Shown here: one piece after another, positions 1 to 11,678 of the stretch
How the letters are laid out: each line of letters starts with the position of its first letter
Position numbering within the stretch: position 1 is the first letter of the stretch
NCBI RefSeq assembly: GCF_000471905.2
Contig: NW_006496564.1
Location: forward strand, 977,869 to 1,041,868
Source of the DNA: Amborella trichopoda
Taxonomy: Eukaryota > Streptophyta > Magnoliopsida > Amborellales > Amborellaceae
DNA: 64,000 bases
Direction of reading: 5' to 3'
The notes under the pieces: generated by a model
The model's database searches: none
Seen by the model: only the letters and a program-made list of their open reading frames with translations
What the model was told of the DNA's origin: nothing
Translations under genes and position numbers: made by a program

Positions 1-720
1 TATCTTCCACTACACACACTATAGTTTCAGGTACCAATGAATCTAGAGAATTCTCATACATGTCATCGCCTCTCAAACTAGGAAAATACTGAGAATCTAA
101 GTCATCTAGCCAAACAAGCATTCTTTAACTTCAACCCCGGAAAAAAGAAATTAAACATGGAAGTAGGGCAATGATTTCATTCAACCGTTGTATAGTAATA
201 TGATGTAACATCCTTAAAAAACCATCTTATGGCCATTTATTTGATCCAAATTTTGAAATATACACTCTTTTCATTCTAATGAACAATCACAAAAAAAGAA
301 AAAATTGAAAACACAACCCAGAAAGTATTTTTTTAGCCCAATTAACATAAGCCGTTCATTTTGGTGAGATGCTTAAATCTAGGCCTTATAAGGATTTTTT
401 TCATTTCCAATTTTTTTGGATGGCTTTATTATCATTAGTTGAGCAATGTTAAAAAAGAAAAAAATGATTTTGAGTTTATAAAGGCTAAGATCTTGAAATT
501 CACAAAATGAATGGTCTAGATTCGTTTTTGGAGGGGACTCATTTTGACCATATCTAGGGTTCAAATAGAAATTTGTTTTTGGGGGGATTGATTATTGAGA
601 TGAAGAGAGTGTGTGTGCAAAATTTGGGGTCATCCAAAAACCACAAACATGGTTTTCTAGAAGTGTCATTGCATTATACTATGGTACAACCGTTGCATTC
701 GATCATTGCTCATATATCTA
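1..720. other. AT-rich non-coding sequence, probable intron 3
   Basis: No coding region, RNA gene or mobile-element signature is visible. By position it lies downstream (minus strand) of exon 3 of the RPB5-like gene, so it is probably intron 3 or further 3' sequence. I looked on the minus strand for the missing last exon (conserved C-terminal assembly-domain residues) and did not find it here. Confidence 0.4.
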
Positions 721-974
721 NNNNNNNNNNNNNNNNNNNNNNNNNNNNNNNNNNNNNNNNNNNNNNNNNNNNNNNNNNNNNNNNNNNNNNNNNNNNNNNN
801 NNNNNNNNNNNNNNNNNNNNNNNNNNNNNNNNNNNNNNNNNNNNNNNNNNNNNNNNNNNNNNNNNNNNNNNNNNNNNNNNNNNNNNNNNNNNNNNNNNNN
901 NNNNNNNNNNNNNNNNNNNNNNNNNNNNNNNNNNNNNNNNNNNNNNNNNNNNNNNNNNNNNNNNNNNNNNNNNN
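721..974. other. Assembly gap (254 N)
   Basis: Run of undetermined bases. A short exon could be hidden here, including the missing final exon of the RPB5-like gene. Confidence 0.99.
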
Positions 975-2605
975 TCCTTTAATTGTGTGGGTGTAATTCT
1001 GTTGATTTTCCTTATTTGCTGGAATTTCTTTTTCTCAATTAATCATTGCATATAAGAGTATTGTTTTGGGTCTGGTATTTCGAGGAAATTAAAGTCCATC
1101 AGACCTCTACAAAGTCCAGTTGAACTAGTAGCAAAAACATGAGATGTGACGAATGGCAATCAAAAAGTTATCCATTCGAACCATAATTTCTTCAAATTTT
1201 GTTGAACTATATGTAATATAGGCTTGACATTAGCCTCAAGATACTCATTTAATGAGCAGAAGAAATTCCCAGAGCTCCCTTGCAGATGGTCCCACACAAA
1301 GTATATGTGAATAACAATTGCATGTTTAACTCTGGGGATACAAAACTTCCGATTCCTCACATTTGACTGGCAGACGAAAAATCTGCCAATAAAACTTGAA
1401 AGACGTAACAAATCAGGGTGTCATACACTGGAGTTTCAATGGCTTTAAAAGTAGACCGTAAAGGAGAATGCTCTCATGGAATTGATGGCTATAAAATAAA
1501 TAAATAAGAATAAAATAAAACAAAATAAATAGGGTGAAATCCCTCACATAATGTCCATGTACAACAGTCCACTAGAATTAGAAATTTTAGATTCCTCATT
1601 TGCACATTTGACTAGCAGACTACAGATCTGCCAAGAAAACTTGAAAGACTTTACTTTAAATACCCTTCTGATTAACAAACCAAGGCCTCATAGACTAGGG
1701 TTTCAATGGCTTTAATAACATGTAAACCTTAAAACCGATGATCTCACAGAGTCGATTCTCATAAAAAAATTAAATAGAAATAATAAACTAAATAAAATAA
1801 AGAGGGTGAAACTCCTCAAATGTGTCTATGTACAGCAAGTCCTTAGGTGGCACAAAACAACAAAATTTTACAAATGTACTTTGAATATAGTAACAGTGAT
1901 ATTACGGAAATACAACTAAAAAGTATGATCTTCATAATTCAACATTTGTTCTCTTAAATGAACTGCAAAGAATGAAATAGATTGACAAATATACCTCTAC
2001 GCTTCCAGCAAACAAATACTTTCCCAAACTTCAACAAAACCACCTACAGCAGGAACCACCTACAGCAGGTAGGGTTCTGACACCCATAGAACCAAATGCT
2101 TCTTAGAGACCCTGAACTCCTAAACTATTGGCAAAATAGGACATTCCATCTCCCACTACCACTCACTTGAACATTTCCAAGAACCTAACATATAAACTAT
2201 GTTGCCACATTCTGTAAAGTTTGGAAGTGACCTTCACTAGTCATCATATCGACGCAATGGAGTTCAATGGAGTGAAGATTAGCATGACACATTGCATCTG
2301 AACCCAAACCCATCCACAGAATTCCCCAACTCCGATCAAATCCAGTGGCACATAAATATGAGTTCAGTTAGAGAAAGGAGCTCATATCCAATTCAAAATA
2401 AGGGTTCACATCAGGGACAATAGATTGAATAAAGTTCTATGATCAGTATAAAAGTGCCAAAATAAAATTGTTCTTCCTAAATTAACTCACTAGGCACTGT
2501 AGCTTTGTCTGCGAAACCAAAGTTAGGAAACCAAGATGTGAGTCGCACGAATGAAAAACTTCCACAACGGAAAAAAGAAAAAGTACAAAGAGTGAAAAAA
2601 GAGAC
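975..2605. other. Probable intron 3 sequence with a degenerate direct duplication
   Basis: AT-rich and without recognisable coding sequence. It starts immediately after the exon 3 splice donor on the minus strand. The only structure seen is the duplicated block listed at 1340-1850. Confidence 0.45.
1340..1850. repeat. Degenerate tandem duplication, period about 250 bp
   Basis: Two adjacent blocks share the same order of words: a cacatttgact-gcagac segment, atctgccaa-aaaacttgaaagac, ggagtttcaatggcttta / gggtttcaatggcttta, an A/T-rich ataaaataaa run, then agggtgaaa-ctc and a tgtacagc/tgtacaac segment. Copy 1 is about 1340-1580 and copy 2 about 1590-1850. The divergence indicates an old duplication. 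No coding potential is seen. Confidence 0.6.
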
Positions 2606-2719
2606 CTGATTGTCTGTCACGCTGTATTTCTTCAAAAGCTCATCTTTCTCTTCTGGTGTCAATATGTCATGTTTTGGCTTCAAAACATGTTCAGTTATGT
2701 TAACCAACAAATCTGACAT
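2606..2719 (-). CDS. NRPE5-like: RPB5/NRPE5-like RNA polymerase subunit 5, exon 3
   Basis: A 38-codon internal exon that starts the C-terminal assembly domain of the RPB5 family, the part that docks on the polymerase core. It begins with residues MSDLLVNITEH and continues through KPKHDILTPEEKDELLKKY, matching the family's conserved helix-loop before the final LPR-containing strand segment. The acceptor is a pyrimidine tract plus CAG just above 2719. The donor is GT at 2605-2604. Both borders are phase 0, so it joins exon 2 directly as ...VELFQ|MSDLLVN. It ends at ...VTDNQ, exactly where the family continues with its last ~45 residues, so at least one more exon is missing from the window. It lies 36 kb from exon 2. 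The alternative, a retained pseudogene fragment, is less likely because reading frame, borders and phase are all intact. Confidence 0.9.
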
Positions 2720-3387
2720 CTGAAAAAAGGAAGCCCATGTCAGTAAGTCGCACAGAATCAAGAAAATGAAAACAGACTTAATGGGCTTAATTTGATAACA
2801 AACTTAAAAAGAAGGTGATCACACCTTCCATTGGATCATTCCATATATAAAAACTATGAACAACAAAATTTGATAAAAGAACAATAATATTCAGAAAAGA
2901 AAACATCTAAAATAAAAGAAAAAACAGATGATCAAACCCAATAACGGCTAATGGCTATGTAATACCTAGTCTGCGTCAAGAATAAGAAAATAGGTTTCTA
3001 TTTATATGGTAAGTACTACGAAGCAAAAAAATTTATTGAGGCATAGTAATTCCCAGCAGAAAAATATCCCAAGTTTTAGGCCAAGATAGTAAGGATTATG
3101 CATTATATGCAAAAATCCAAAGTCCATCACCATAGGCATAATGTCGAAGGGGTATCCAAGTCTCAATGACAAAGGGGAAAATCTCAATGTGATTGAGTTA
3201 ATCTTCCACCGTTGTAATATGTTTTCTTTTAAGGTGAAAACATTCAACCATTATCAAAGAGAATCCATGCAAGTTAAAATTTATGAGGGCCTTCAAAAGG
3301 GTCCTAATATGCACATAAAGCATCTTCGTCTTAAAACCTTCCATAACAACAACTTTGAAACAGCACTCATAGCCTTGAACTAGATCC
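2720..3387. other. Intronic AT-rich sequence, nothing recognised
   Basis: Low-complexity A/T-rich intron sequence between exon 3 and the 3' end of the RTE LINE. I see no gene, terminal repeat or RNA gene here. Confidence 0.5.
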
Positions 3388-3899
3388 ATCATCATCAACA
3401 TCATCGTCAGAACCTTTTCCCAACTAATTGGGGTCTACTAACGAATCCTAGTCCACCATTCTGCTCTATTAAAGATCATACCCTCAGCGAGGCCATAAGT
3501 CCCCATATCTTTCTTCACTGCTTCCAACCATGTCCTTTTGGGCCTACCCTTGCCATTTTTGAGTCTTCAGCTTGAACTAACTCGCACCTCCTAATAGGTG
3601 TTGTACTGGGTCTGTGCCACACATGGCCAGCCCACCCAAGTCTACTTTCTTACATCTTATCGCCTATTGGTGTCACATGTAAATTCTCCCGAATGTATTC
3701 ATTTCGAATTCCATCTCTTCTTGTCTTTCCACTCCCATCTCAACATCCTCCGCTCAACTACACCCATTCTATGAGTATGTTGTTTTTTGACCGCCCAACA
3801 TTCCGTCCCATAAAGCAAAGCTGGACTCATAGAACTTGCCTTCAGCTTTATTGGTATGCGGTGATCACATAAAACTCCAGTTGCACATCTCCACTTTGC

Positions 3900-4577
3900 C
3901 CACCCAGCTCTAATTCTATATGCGACATCTTTTTCAATCTCTCCATTTTCTTGGATTATTGACCCCAGATACCGAAAGTGCGCTCTTTTTGGGATTTCTT
4001 GATTGTCAATCTTAACTACTTCCTCGTCTCTCCTCGTCTCTACTCCTATTATTACTAAACTTGCATTCCATATACTTTGTCTTCGTCCAACTAATTTTAA
4101 AAGCTTTAGATTCTAGAGAATCCTTCTAAAGTTCTAACTTTGTGTTGACATCGTTTCGGGTCTCATCGATGAAAACTACGTCGTTCGCAAACAACATGCA
4201 CCACAGCACCTCATCTTGTAGGTGCCTAATTAAGTCGTCGATAACTAAGACAAAAAAGTATGGGCTCAATGCTGATCCCTGATGTAGACATATTGTCACT
4301 GAAAACTCACTCATCTCTCCACTAGTTGTACTTACACTAGTTAGTGCTCACTCATAAATATCTCTCACCAAATCGATGTAGTTTCTGAAGATTCATTTCT
4401 TTTCCAACACCCACCGAATCAAATCTCGAGGTACTTTATCAAAAGCTTTCTCTAAAGTAAAATAGACCATGTGGAAGTTTATACCGTTTGCCCTAAACTT
4501 TTCAATCAGTTTCCTAAGTAGGAAAATAGCATCAGTTATTGACCTCCCTAGCATAAACTAAATTGATTTTCTGATAC
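3900..4577 (-). pseudogene. RTE LINE reverse transcriptase, C-terminal part
   Basis: Minus-strand reading frames carry the palm region of an RTE-type reverse transcriptase. The segment 4314-4126 contains LHQGSALSPY, a helix with LIRHLQDEV, and the catalytic box read as FAND followed by VVFIDETR. The usual catalytic FADD has become FAND, which would abolish metal binding. The frame then stops after TKLEL. Further downstream the frame is shifted, but the DNA still matches the family, with a thumb-like region toward 3900. Non-functional. Confidence 0.8.
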
Positions 4578-4585
4578 ACTCATTT
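4578..4585. repeat. Left target-site duplication of hAT element 1
   Basis: ACTCATTT, identical to 7992-7999. Eight bases is the target duplication length of the hAT superfamily. Confidence 0.9.
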
Positions 4586-7500
4586 AAGTGTTTCAAAAAG
4601 CGGACTGCCCAGCGATTGGGACGCCGCGTAGGCGGTTCTAGGGGCCTGGGTGCATCGCCCAAGCCTAAGCAGGAAAAAAAAAGCAAAAAACCCTGGGCTC
4701 CAGCCTATGCACCCAGGAATCTGCCTAAGCGGCCGCCCAGGGCCTGCGCCCCGCCCAAAGGCGAAAATGAGTTTTGGTAGAGGCATTTTTTGTCCTTTTT
4801 TTTTTATACTAAAGAGACAAATTTCTTGTTTTTAGGTTTATTTGTAACCTAAAACATACAGACTATTTTAGAGAGAGAAAAACCCCAAAAAACCATTTTT
4901 TGGTGATTTCTTTAATATTGGAAGGGTTTCTCAAAGTTATGAGAAATTGATCAAAACTTCATCCATTGATATTAGATTTAATTTGTGATATTTTATAAAT
5001 ATATTGGAGGGTTTTTTAGAAGATTTTGAGTCTTTAGAAGCATCTTTGAGGTAGAAATTTGGAGATTGAACAATCAAAGTAAGTGATTTTTTTTTATTGC
5101 TTGTATAAGTTATATTATTTTGAGATGTCTTCTTCGGGATCTAATAGAAGTGGTGATCCCGGTTGGAAATATAGCCACAACCCAAATCCTAATGATAAAA
5201 ATTGCATAAGACGCAAGTTTTGTAAGAAGGATACAAAAGGGGCATAAATTGATTCAAGAAACATCTTGCTGATATTAGGAGGGATGTTGCCCCATGTAAA
5301 AAGACTCCTGATGTTGTTAAAGAGGAAATAAACAATTTTTTGAGAATGGTAAAAATGAAAAAAGATGAGAAATTTTCCTCCATAGTAGAGATTAAGTCTG
5401 GGGTTCGGGTCAATTATGATGATGATGATAATAATGAGGATGGGGAGGGATGTCAAGAGGTAGAACAATCCATTATTAAGGGAAAGGGAAAGGGAGTTGC
5501 AATTGCTTCTGGTTCTGGTTCTGAAAGTAAGAAGCCTCGGATTAGAGGCCCTATGGATAGTTTTTTGCACCCTGAGGTTGCAAGAGAGAAAACAGAGAAG
5601 CCGACCACCATTGAAAATAAAATGAAGAACGAAGAGAGAGATAGAGCTAATTTTTATATTGCTACATGATTTTATGAGGCGAGCATTCCTTTCAATAAAT
5701 CTCGCCTAAGCAGCTTCTATGCCTTGGTAGAGGCAATTGGCCAATTTGGGCCTGGGATGAAACCCCCAACCCCATATGAGCTTTCAAGCCTTTTGAAAAA
5801 AGCGGTAAGTGTCACGAAAGATGTTGTAGAAGTTAAAAAGGATGCATGTGCTCAATATGGAGTTTCTATTATGACTAATGCTTGGAGTGATAGGAAGAGA
5901 AGAAAAATTAAATGAATTTGCTTGTGAATTGTCCTTTAGGGAATGTTTTTTTGAGGTCTATTGATGCATCTGATTATACCCATGATGCCCATTACATATT
6001 CCAAGTTACAGAGAAGGGAAACAAGGAGGTTGGGGAGCATCTTGTTATATAGGTTGTCGCAGACAATGCTGCTCCTAATGTTGTTGCTGCTAATTTGTTG
6101 CAAATAACTTATCCTAGAATCTTTTGGACACCATGTGCAGCACATTGTATAGACCTCATGCTTGAGGCTCTTGGCGGTTTATCAAGATATCAGGTGCAGT
6201 GAAGGAGGCAACGTCAGTTACAAATTTCATTTATAGCCACCATCTTACCCTCAGCATGATGTGCCGATTTACAAAGAAGAAAGAGATTGTGAACACGAGA
6301 TTTGCGACTGGGTACTTATGCCTAGATAGCATACATTTGAGGAGAGTGCAGTTGAGGCAGATGTTTACCTCGGATGACCGGAGAGCATGCAAGTGGTCCA
6401 AAGATCAGGTTGGGAAGAAGGTGAAAGATATTATCTTTTCTAAGTCTTTTTGGAGAGGGGTGAAAAGCGCTCTTAAGGTATTTTTTCCTATTGTCAAATT
6501 CCTTCGCATGGTTGATAGTGACAAGGCTTCTATGGGCTACATATATGAGGCTATGGAGAAATGCAAAAGTGAGAGCCCAAACTTTTGATGATGATGAGAA
6601 CTGCTACAAGCCTATTTGGGAGATTATTGATGAGAAGTGGGATAGGCAGCTACATCAGCCATTGCATGCAGCTAGTTATTATTTGAACCCAGCTTTTTTT
6701 TATGCTGACAAGGATATACACACAATTATGATTGGATTTAATAAGTCTGTAGATATGCTAGTCCCTGATCCTGATATCTAGGATATTATATGTGTTGATG
6801 AGCTGATAAATTACAAGTGTTCATTAAAGTCTTTTGGAAGTCCAATGAAGATGAGGCAAAGGACCAAAATTGATCCATGTAGCAATAATATTCTTAAGTT
6901 CATTAAGTTCAAGTTATCAAGTTTCATTTTTATAATTCTATTATTTATTTATGATTTTTTTTTATATCTTTGCAGCCAACATGGGTGTAGTTCTCCAAAT
7001 TTACAAAAGTTGGCTATTCGGATCTTAAACCTAACCACTTCCTCATCCGGTTGTGAGCGTAATTGGAGTACTTTTGAAGGGGTAAGGCCATAAGGGTAAT
7101 TTGTATAATTGTATTAATAATACATGAACCATAGATTTTAATTAGTTTCATTTGATTTGTTCGATTCATACAAAGAAAATGAACAAGCTTGAATCAAAGA
7201 GGCTCAATGACCTTGCCTATGTCAAGTATAATCGATTCTTGAATGACAGGTTTGCTAAGAGAGATAAGAGAGACCCCATCAGATCAAAAAATATGGACAA
7301 TGTTATGGAATGGTTAGTTGATGATGATGAGGTCGAGGGGCATGAAGGATTGACATGGGACATGGCCATGGATGCTTCAAGAACATCAGCCGACCCTCCT
7401 AGGGCCACTAGATCTTCCGCACAAAGGACGAGAGTGGAGGAAGAGGACGAAGAAGAGCCAGATTCAGAAGAGACGGAAGAGGACAACCAATATGTCAAGG

Positions 7501-7991
7501 AAGGATACAACTCCTATGAATATGATGCAAATGCGGCTAACCCTACTTTTTCTGATGATGAATGATGAATGATGAATAATGATTAAACTTTGAACATCGA
7601 TTGAAGATTCTTTTGAGTCTTCAAGTATTACTTTCATTTTTGTTTTCTTCCTCTTGGTTGTGTATTGTGGATAGTGGATTTGTAGTCCCATTGGTTTGGT
7701 ATTTGGTATCTTTGGTTAGGTAATTTAGTTAGTAAATTTTAAATTTTAATTGGATATGGACCGATTTATGGTTATGCTTATGGAGTGTGTGCTAATGTGT
7801 AGTATACTTTTAATTCTAATGTGCTCTAAATACCTAATTTTTATATTTTATACAATATAGATACTTTTAGAGACCGTAGAATCCTTTTTGGATTCAACTG
7901 GGCCGCCCAGGTTCTGAGCGCCCGCCTAGGCGCTGAGCGACCTGGACCCCCCAGGCCGCTTAGGACCCGTCTAGTGCTTTTTGAAACACTG
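4586..7991 (+). mobile_element. hAT DNA transposon (hAT 1), 3.4 kb, inserted in the RTE LINE
   Basis: Terminal inverted repeats begin AAGTGTTTCAAAAAGC on the left and end GCTTTTTGAAACACTG on the right: 15 of 16 positions pair, with one change in the left outer bases. It is flanked by a perfect 8-bp duplication (ACTCATTT). Subterminal regions are GC-rich with repeated GCCCAGG/CCTAGGCG words, while the interior is AT-rich. It encodes a degenerate transposase on the plus strand. It splits a minus-strand RTE LINE and is therefore younger than it. Confidence 0.95.
5125..7565 (+). pseudogene. hAT transposase (BED finger, DUF659, hAT C-terminal dimerisation)
   Basis: Reads from an ATG at 5125 (MSSSGSNRSGDPGWKY) through a degraded BED zinc finger (CIRRKFCKK), a charged linker ending PRIRGPMDSF, and a DUF659-like block with FWTPCAAHCIDLMLE (6120-6160) and IYSHHLTLSMM (6225-6260). 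It then carries a C-terminal hAT dimerisation block with LAIRILNLTTSSSGCERNWS (7010-7070) and YNRFLNDRFAKRDKR. The tail is acidic (DEEEPDSEETEEDNQ) and ends at 7565. Stops and frameshifts occur at 5247, 5668, 5913, 6055, 6587 and 6778, and an AT-rich intron-like stretch lies at 6890-6980. It normally cuts and rejoins DNA at the terminal repeats; this copy cannot. Confidence 0.9.
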
Positions 7992-7999
7992 ACTCATTT
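7992..7999. repeat. Right target-site duplication of hAT element 1
   Basis: ACTCATTT, identical to 4578-4585. Confidence 0.9.
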
Positions 8000-8530
8000 C
8001 ATGCCTTAATCGTTGTTCAATCCCTCTCTCCAACAACTTCATAGTGTGGCTCATAAGTTTGATCCCTCGATAGTTCATACAATTATCTGTCTCCTTTGCT
8101 CTTGTAAATAGGTATCACAGTACTTTTCTTCCATTTGTATGGCATTTTCTTTGTTCTCAAGACATTGTTGAACAGCGTGGTCAGCCAGCCAATGCCAATC
8201 TCCCCTGCACTTCTAACCTCTATTGGAATACCATCTGGTCCTAAAGTCTTTCATATCTTCATACTATGCAAAGCTTTTCACTTCAAATATCTTAATCCTA
8301 CGAATGTATCTATGACCTCCGTAATATCCTAATCCTATGAATATATGTATGACCTCCGCCCTCATTGTGCCAACGGTTCCTTCTGCTATGTTCCCATTGT
8401 GTTTATTATTTAATAATTTTTGAAAATTAACTCTCCATTCCATCCTTCACCAAGACCCTTCGATCCTCACTCTTAATGCATTTAATATAGTCTAAATCCC
8501 TACACTTTTTCTCTGAAATTGAACTAGATT
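8000..8530 (-). pseudogene. RTE LINE reverse transcriptase, N-terminal part
   Basis: Minus-strand translation gives the fingers region of an RTE reverse transcriptase. The frame around 8250-8100 reads GPDGIPIEV, then an aliphatic segment equivalent to GIGWLTTLFNNVL, then a K/W-rich MPYKWKK-type motif with VIPIY. It continues toward 8000, where the hAT element interrupts it. Upstream (8300-8530) only short matching pieces remain. There is a tandem-like duplication near 8295-8355 (cttaatcctacgaatgtatctatgacctcc, repeated with changes). Confidence 0.75.
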
Positions 8531-8885
8531 CAAGAACTTAATTTGTCAATGCTTTGATTCTTCTACAAGAATGAGTACATCTCTTTTGTTTTGAAGAGAG
8601 GTAAGGGATTTGTATGTCACTGTATGAGTGGTTTACAGAGACAAACAGATGGATGAGTTATTTTCTAAGATTGTAAAAGAACAACATGGAACAATGAGAA
8701 GCAAAAAAAATAGCAATTCTTGTCAATATCATAAACAACATAATCAACCAATTTTATCACAATATTGAACACGCATAAATTAAGGGAACACTTGCTCTAG
8801 ACCCACAGCCAAAGCTCAAAAGTGTTCATAGTAACAGAGGAATAATAGTAGAAATTATGGTGAAAAAGGAAAAAGAAAAAGAAAC
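8531..8885. other. Intronic sequence, nothing recognised
   Basis: AT-rich, no coding or terminal-repeat signal. Confidence 0.4.
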
Positions 8886-9014
8886 AACTCTTGAGCTGAA
8901 GAACATCATCTCCTTTCTAGAAATCAATTTACGATGGAATGTTAAAATTGTTGAAGTGTATTTTCTAGAAAGTATATTAGTTTTTATGTTATTTTATCAT
9001 GAGTGATGTAGTAT

Positions 9015-9407
9015 GGTTGCACTTGTAAGTTTGTGTAGTAGGAAGTTGTAAAACTACAAGGTGGTTAGTAGTTATTGTTACAAGTGGGTAGTTATTGTAG
9101 GAAACATGGTAGTAAAAACCTTCATTTAAAGAGATGTGTGGTGAGAAAATTGGGACAAATGTTTAAGGTTAATCTTGGGTGTCAAGATTGTAATGCCTTT
9201 GTGTACCCGGGGTCACATGTGTTAAGGTTAATCTCATGTGTTGAGATTGTAATGCCTTTGTGTACCCCATATTTTTCTTTAATGAAGTTTTTCTTCCACT
9301 TCATCTTGGTTATTCTTCTTCTTTCTATTTGCTTGCGAGTCTTGAGGCATTGTCACACTAATTGATAAACGGATCGTTTCGGTTTTGTGGAATCCATCTT
9401 TCTCTAC
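9015..9407 (+). repeat. 395-bp direct repeat, copy 1
   Basis: Starts ggttgcacttgtaagtttgt and ends ttctctac. Highly similar to 9599-10001. Inside it are two sub-repeats carrying gattgtaatgcctttg-gtacc (about 9185 and 9245). Confidence 0.85.
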
Positions 9408-9598
9408 CCTTATATATTCTTGAAAGAGATTCTAGTGATCATATTGGAAAAATATAATATGATCCGTATCCACATTATATAAGAAGAGATTTTTGGTTAT
9501 TTCTATTATAGATGCCTTGACACTTCCATAATAACTACCAGACAAGAACACGCATCCACTACGTTCTATTTTACAAAAAGTAACAAATTGAAGCATAA

Positions 9599-10001
9599 GG
9601 TTGTACTTGTAAGTTTGTGTAGTAGGAAGTTGTAAAACTACTAGGTGGTTAGTTGTTATTGTTACAAGTGGGTAGTTATTGTAGGAATTATGGTTATAAA
9701 AACCTCTATTTAAAGAGAAGTATGTAGCGAGAAAATTGGGACACATGTTTAACATTAATCTTGAGCGTCAAGATTGTAATGCCTTTGCGTACCCAAGGTC
9801 ACATGTGTTAAGGTTAATCTTGCGTGTTGAGGTTGTAATGCCTTTGTGTACCCCATGTTTTTCTGTAATGAAGTTTTTCTTCCACTTCATCTTGGTTCTT
9901 CTTCTTCTTTCTATTTGCTTGTGAGTCTTGGGCTAGTGTGGCATTGTCACAATAATTGAGAAGCGGATTGTTCCGGTGTTGTGGAATCCGTAATTCTCTA
10001 C
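9599..10001 (+). repeat. 395-bp direct repeat, copy 2
   Basis: Starts ggttgtacttgtaagtttgt and ends ttctctaca. High similarity to 9015-9407 with scattered substitutions. It carries the same internal sub-repeats. Confidence 0.85.
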
Positions 10002-10266
10002 ATGGTTCAGAACCACAAGGGTGGTGGTGATGTTGTCTCGACTCCTTTGGTGAAGAAGATCAATTATCTTTTTGAAGATGGATTCAAAGGAAGGTCTAAT
10101 GGTTTTAATGTTGAGTTAGGAACTCAACTCAAGGTTAAAACCATTGATGCGGAAGAACCTATTTGGAGGCACAAATTGTTAAAGTATATAGTCTAGTGAA
10201 TCAACTCAAAATAATGAGTTCCCTAGGATTCTATTTCACACAAGAACTCTTGAGCTGAAGAACATC

Positions 10267-11206
10267 TCCTTGCATAACTACCAACAATTCAAATTTTGAT
10301 TTTGAAGGCTAAAGAAAACCATAAAATAAACTAATATTGATTTTGGAGATTAAAAAACCATGGCACAACTTTACATTGTACAACCCAAAACACAATGTTT
10401 TAATGACTAATGTTTCAGCATCTAAAACAACAGAAAGGCTATTGACAATTGGTATATACACTCCAAGACTAAGTACCCACTCATGTTCAATCTTCCTCGA
10501 ATTATTTAGGAGATACATGTAAGCATTATGGATGGCATTAGTTAAACACATGCGAAAGATGCAAGTCCGAATAAGTATGCCATAATAGGGTATTGCATGA
10601 CCAGACACTTCAGGGTTAGCGGATTCTTGGTTTTCGTTAAGAAGAACATGTTCGAGGATGCTTTCGCATGGTCATGGGCCCCAAACAGTTTTATGGAAAT
10701 AAGAGTCACAAAATGAAGGAGGGCAGAGACTACTGGAAGAGATTAAGGGTTGTTGAATAGCAACAAGATAATCAAGAATACACCATGCACAAAAAAGTTA
10801 AACTATATAGTTGACAAAATTTTGACACCTTCTTGAGATCCACCTTATATATGATGGTGCAACATCGTCTCTTTTCCTTTTTTAGAACAAGGAACTGTGA
10901 ATTGATGGAGAAAGCGTATGCATCAAGTTTTACTAAAAGGGGCACAGGCAAACAAGCTTAGGATGAGAGGGGAGGTGAGGGAAAAAGTGAAGCAGATAAA
11001 CTAAGGTAAAAAGATAAAAAAGGCCTCTTAGTTTCCTCAAAAGAAAGATATTAGAAGGCCTCTTGTCCAATGATTAGAAAGTAGCTCCAAATGCATTTGA
11101 AACTTAGGTTATGGCGAAAAAGCACTTGGAGGAAGAAATTTGCCAAACCAGACCGGTCATGGAAACAAAATGTAGGGGGCAGTCTCAGTCTCAGTAAGTT
11201 TCAACT
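10267..11206. other. Intronic sequence, nothing recognised
   Basis: No gene or mobile-element ends seen between the 22-bp repeat and the left terminus of hAT element 2. Confidence 0.4.
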
Positions 11207-11678
11207 AAGGCTTCAAGAAACGGAACACCCAGCTCCTAGGCGGGCACACATCTCACCACCTGCCTAGACCTGGGCACCCCATTCTAGGCGGTTGTACCTG
11301 GGCAGGCGCTCAAGGACGTGGGCCCTTTTTCAATTTTTAAAGATGCCCAAAAGACAACGGGGGTAATTTTGACCCCCAAAAACATTTAAATAGGTTATGG
11401 GGGTTATTTTCAACCCCCAAAGGTAAAAGAACACTTGCATAAGCCCTCAATCTCTTAGTTGTACCTATTTTTGATAATCAAAAGTACTTTTTGTGGTTTG
11501 AAAAAGATTCCTAAACTTTTCTTTTCTCATTGGAGTTATTTTTAGGGTGTTATTGGATGTATTAGAAGAATTTGAAGTGATTAGTAGCTCGATTAAGGTC
11601 AAAAACATTAAACAGCAGAGATTGGGCAAAAAAGGTCAGTTTATGATCTTTATTTGAGTCCCATTTTTCAGATTTGAG

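Larger units (their letters stand above)
3388..8530 (-). mobile_element. RTE-type LINE remnant, split by a hAT insertion
   Basis: A minus-strand non-LTR retrotransposon. Its 3' end is at about 3388, marked by a (TCA)n-type tail and the word ttcccaactaattggggtc, typical of plant RTE LINE 3' ends. Reverse-transcriptase coding sequence reads on the minus strand on both sides of the hAT element: residues GPDGIPIEV around 8230-8250, and LHQGSALSPY with FAND (from FADD) around 4190-4290. The two parts are contiguous once the insertion 4586-7991 and one 8-bp target copy are removed. The 5' part is lost above about 8530. The reading frame has many breaks, so the element is dead. Confidence 0.85.
8886..10266 (+). 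mobile_element. Short LTR-like element or TRIM, flanked by a 22-bp direct repeat
   Basis: Two direct copies of a ~395-bp unit (9015-9407 and 9599-10001) are separated by ~190 bp. Copy 2 ends CTCTACA and is followed by tggttcagaaccacaagg, which resembles a tRNA-primer binding site of Copia-type retrotransposons. A short internal segment (10002-10200) follows without a recognisable polyprotein. The block is bracketed by a direct repeat of 22 bases, aactcttgagctgaagaaca plus tc, at 8886-8907 and 10245-10266. This looks like a small non-autonomous LTR element. The 22-bp repeats are too long for an ordinary 5-bp LTR target duplication, so the mode of arrival is unclear. Confidence 0.5.

Noticed and set aside
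573-1055. Open frames spanning the N gap at 721-974
   Set aside because: Most of the residues are undetermined; the frame is open only because of Ns.
1160-1411. Minus-strand frame considered as the missing RPB5 last exon
   Set aside because: None of the expected assembly-domain residues are present.
5115-5570. Minus-strand 151-residue open frame
   Set aside because: Antisense of the hAT 1 transposase, which has recognisable domains on the plus strand.
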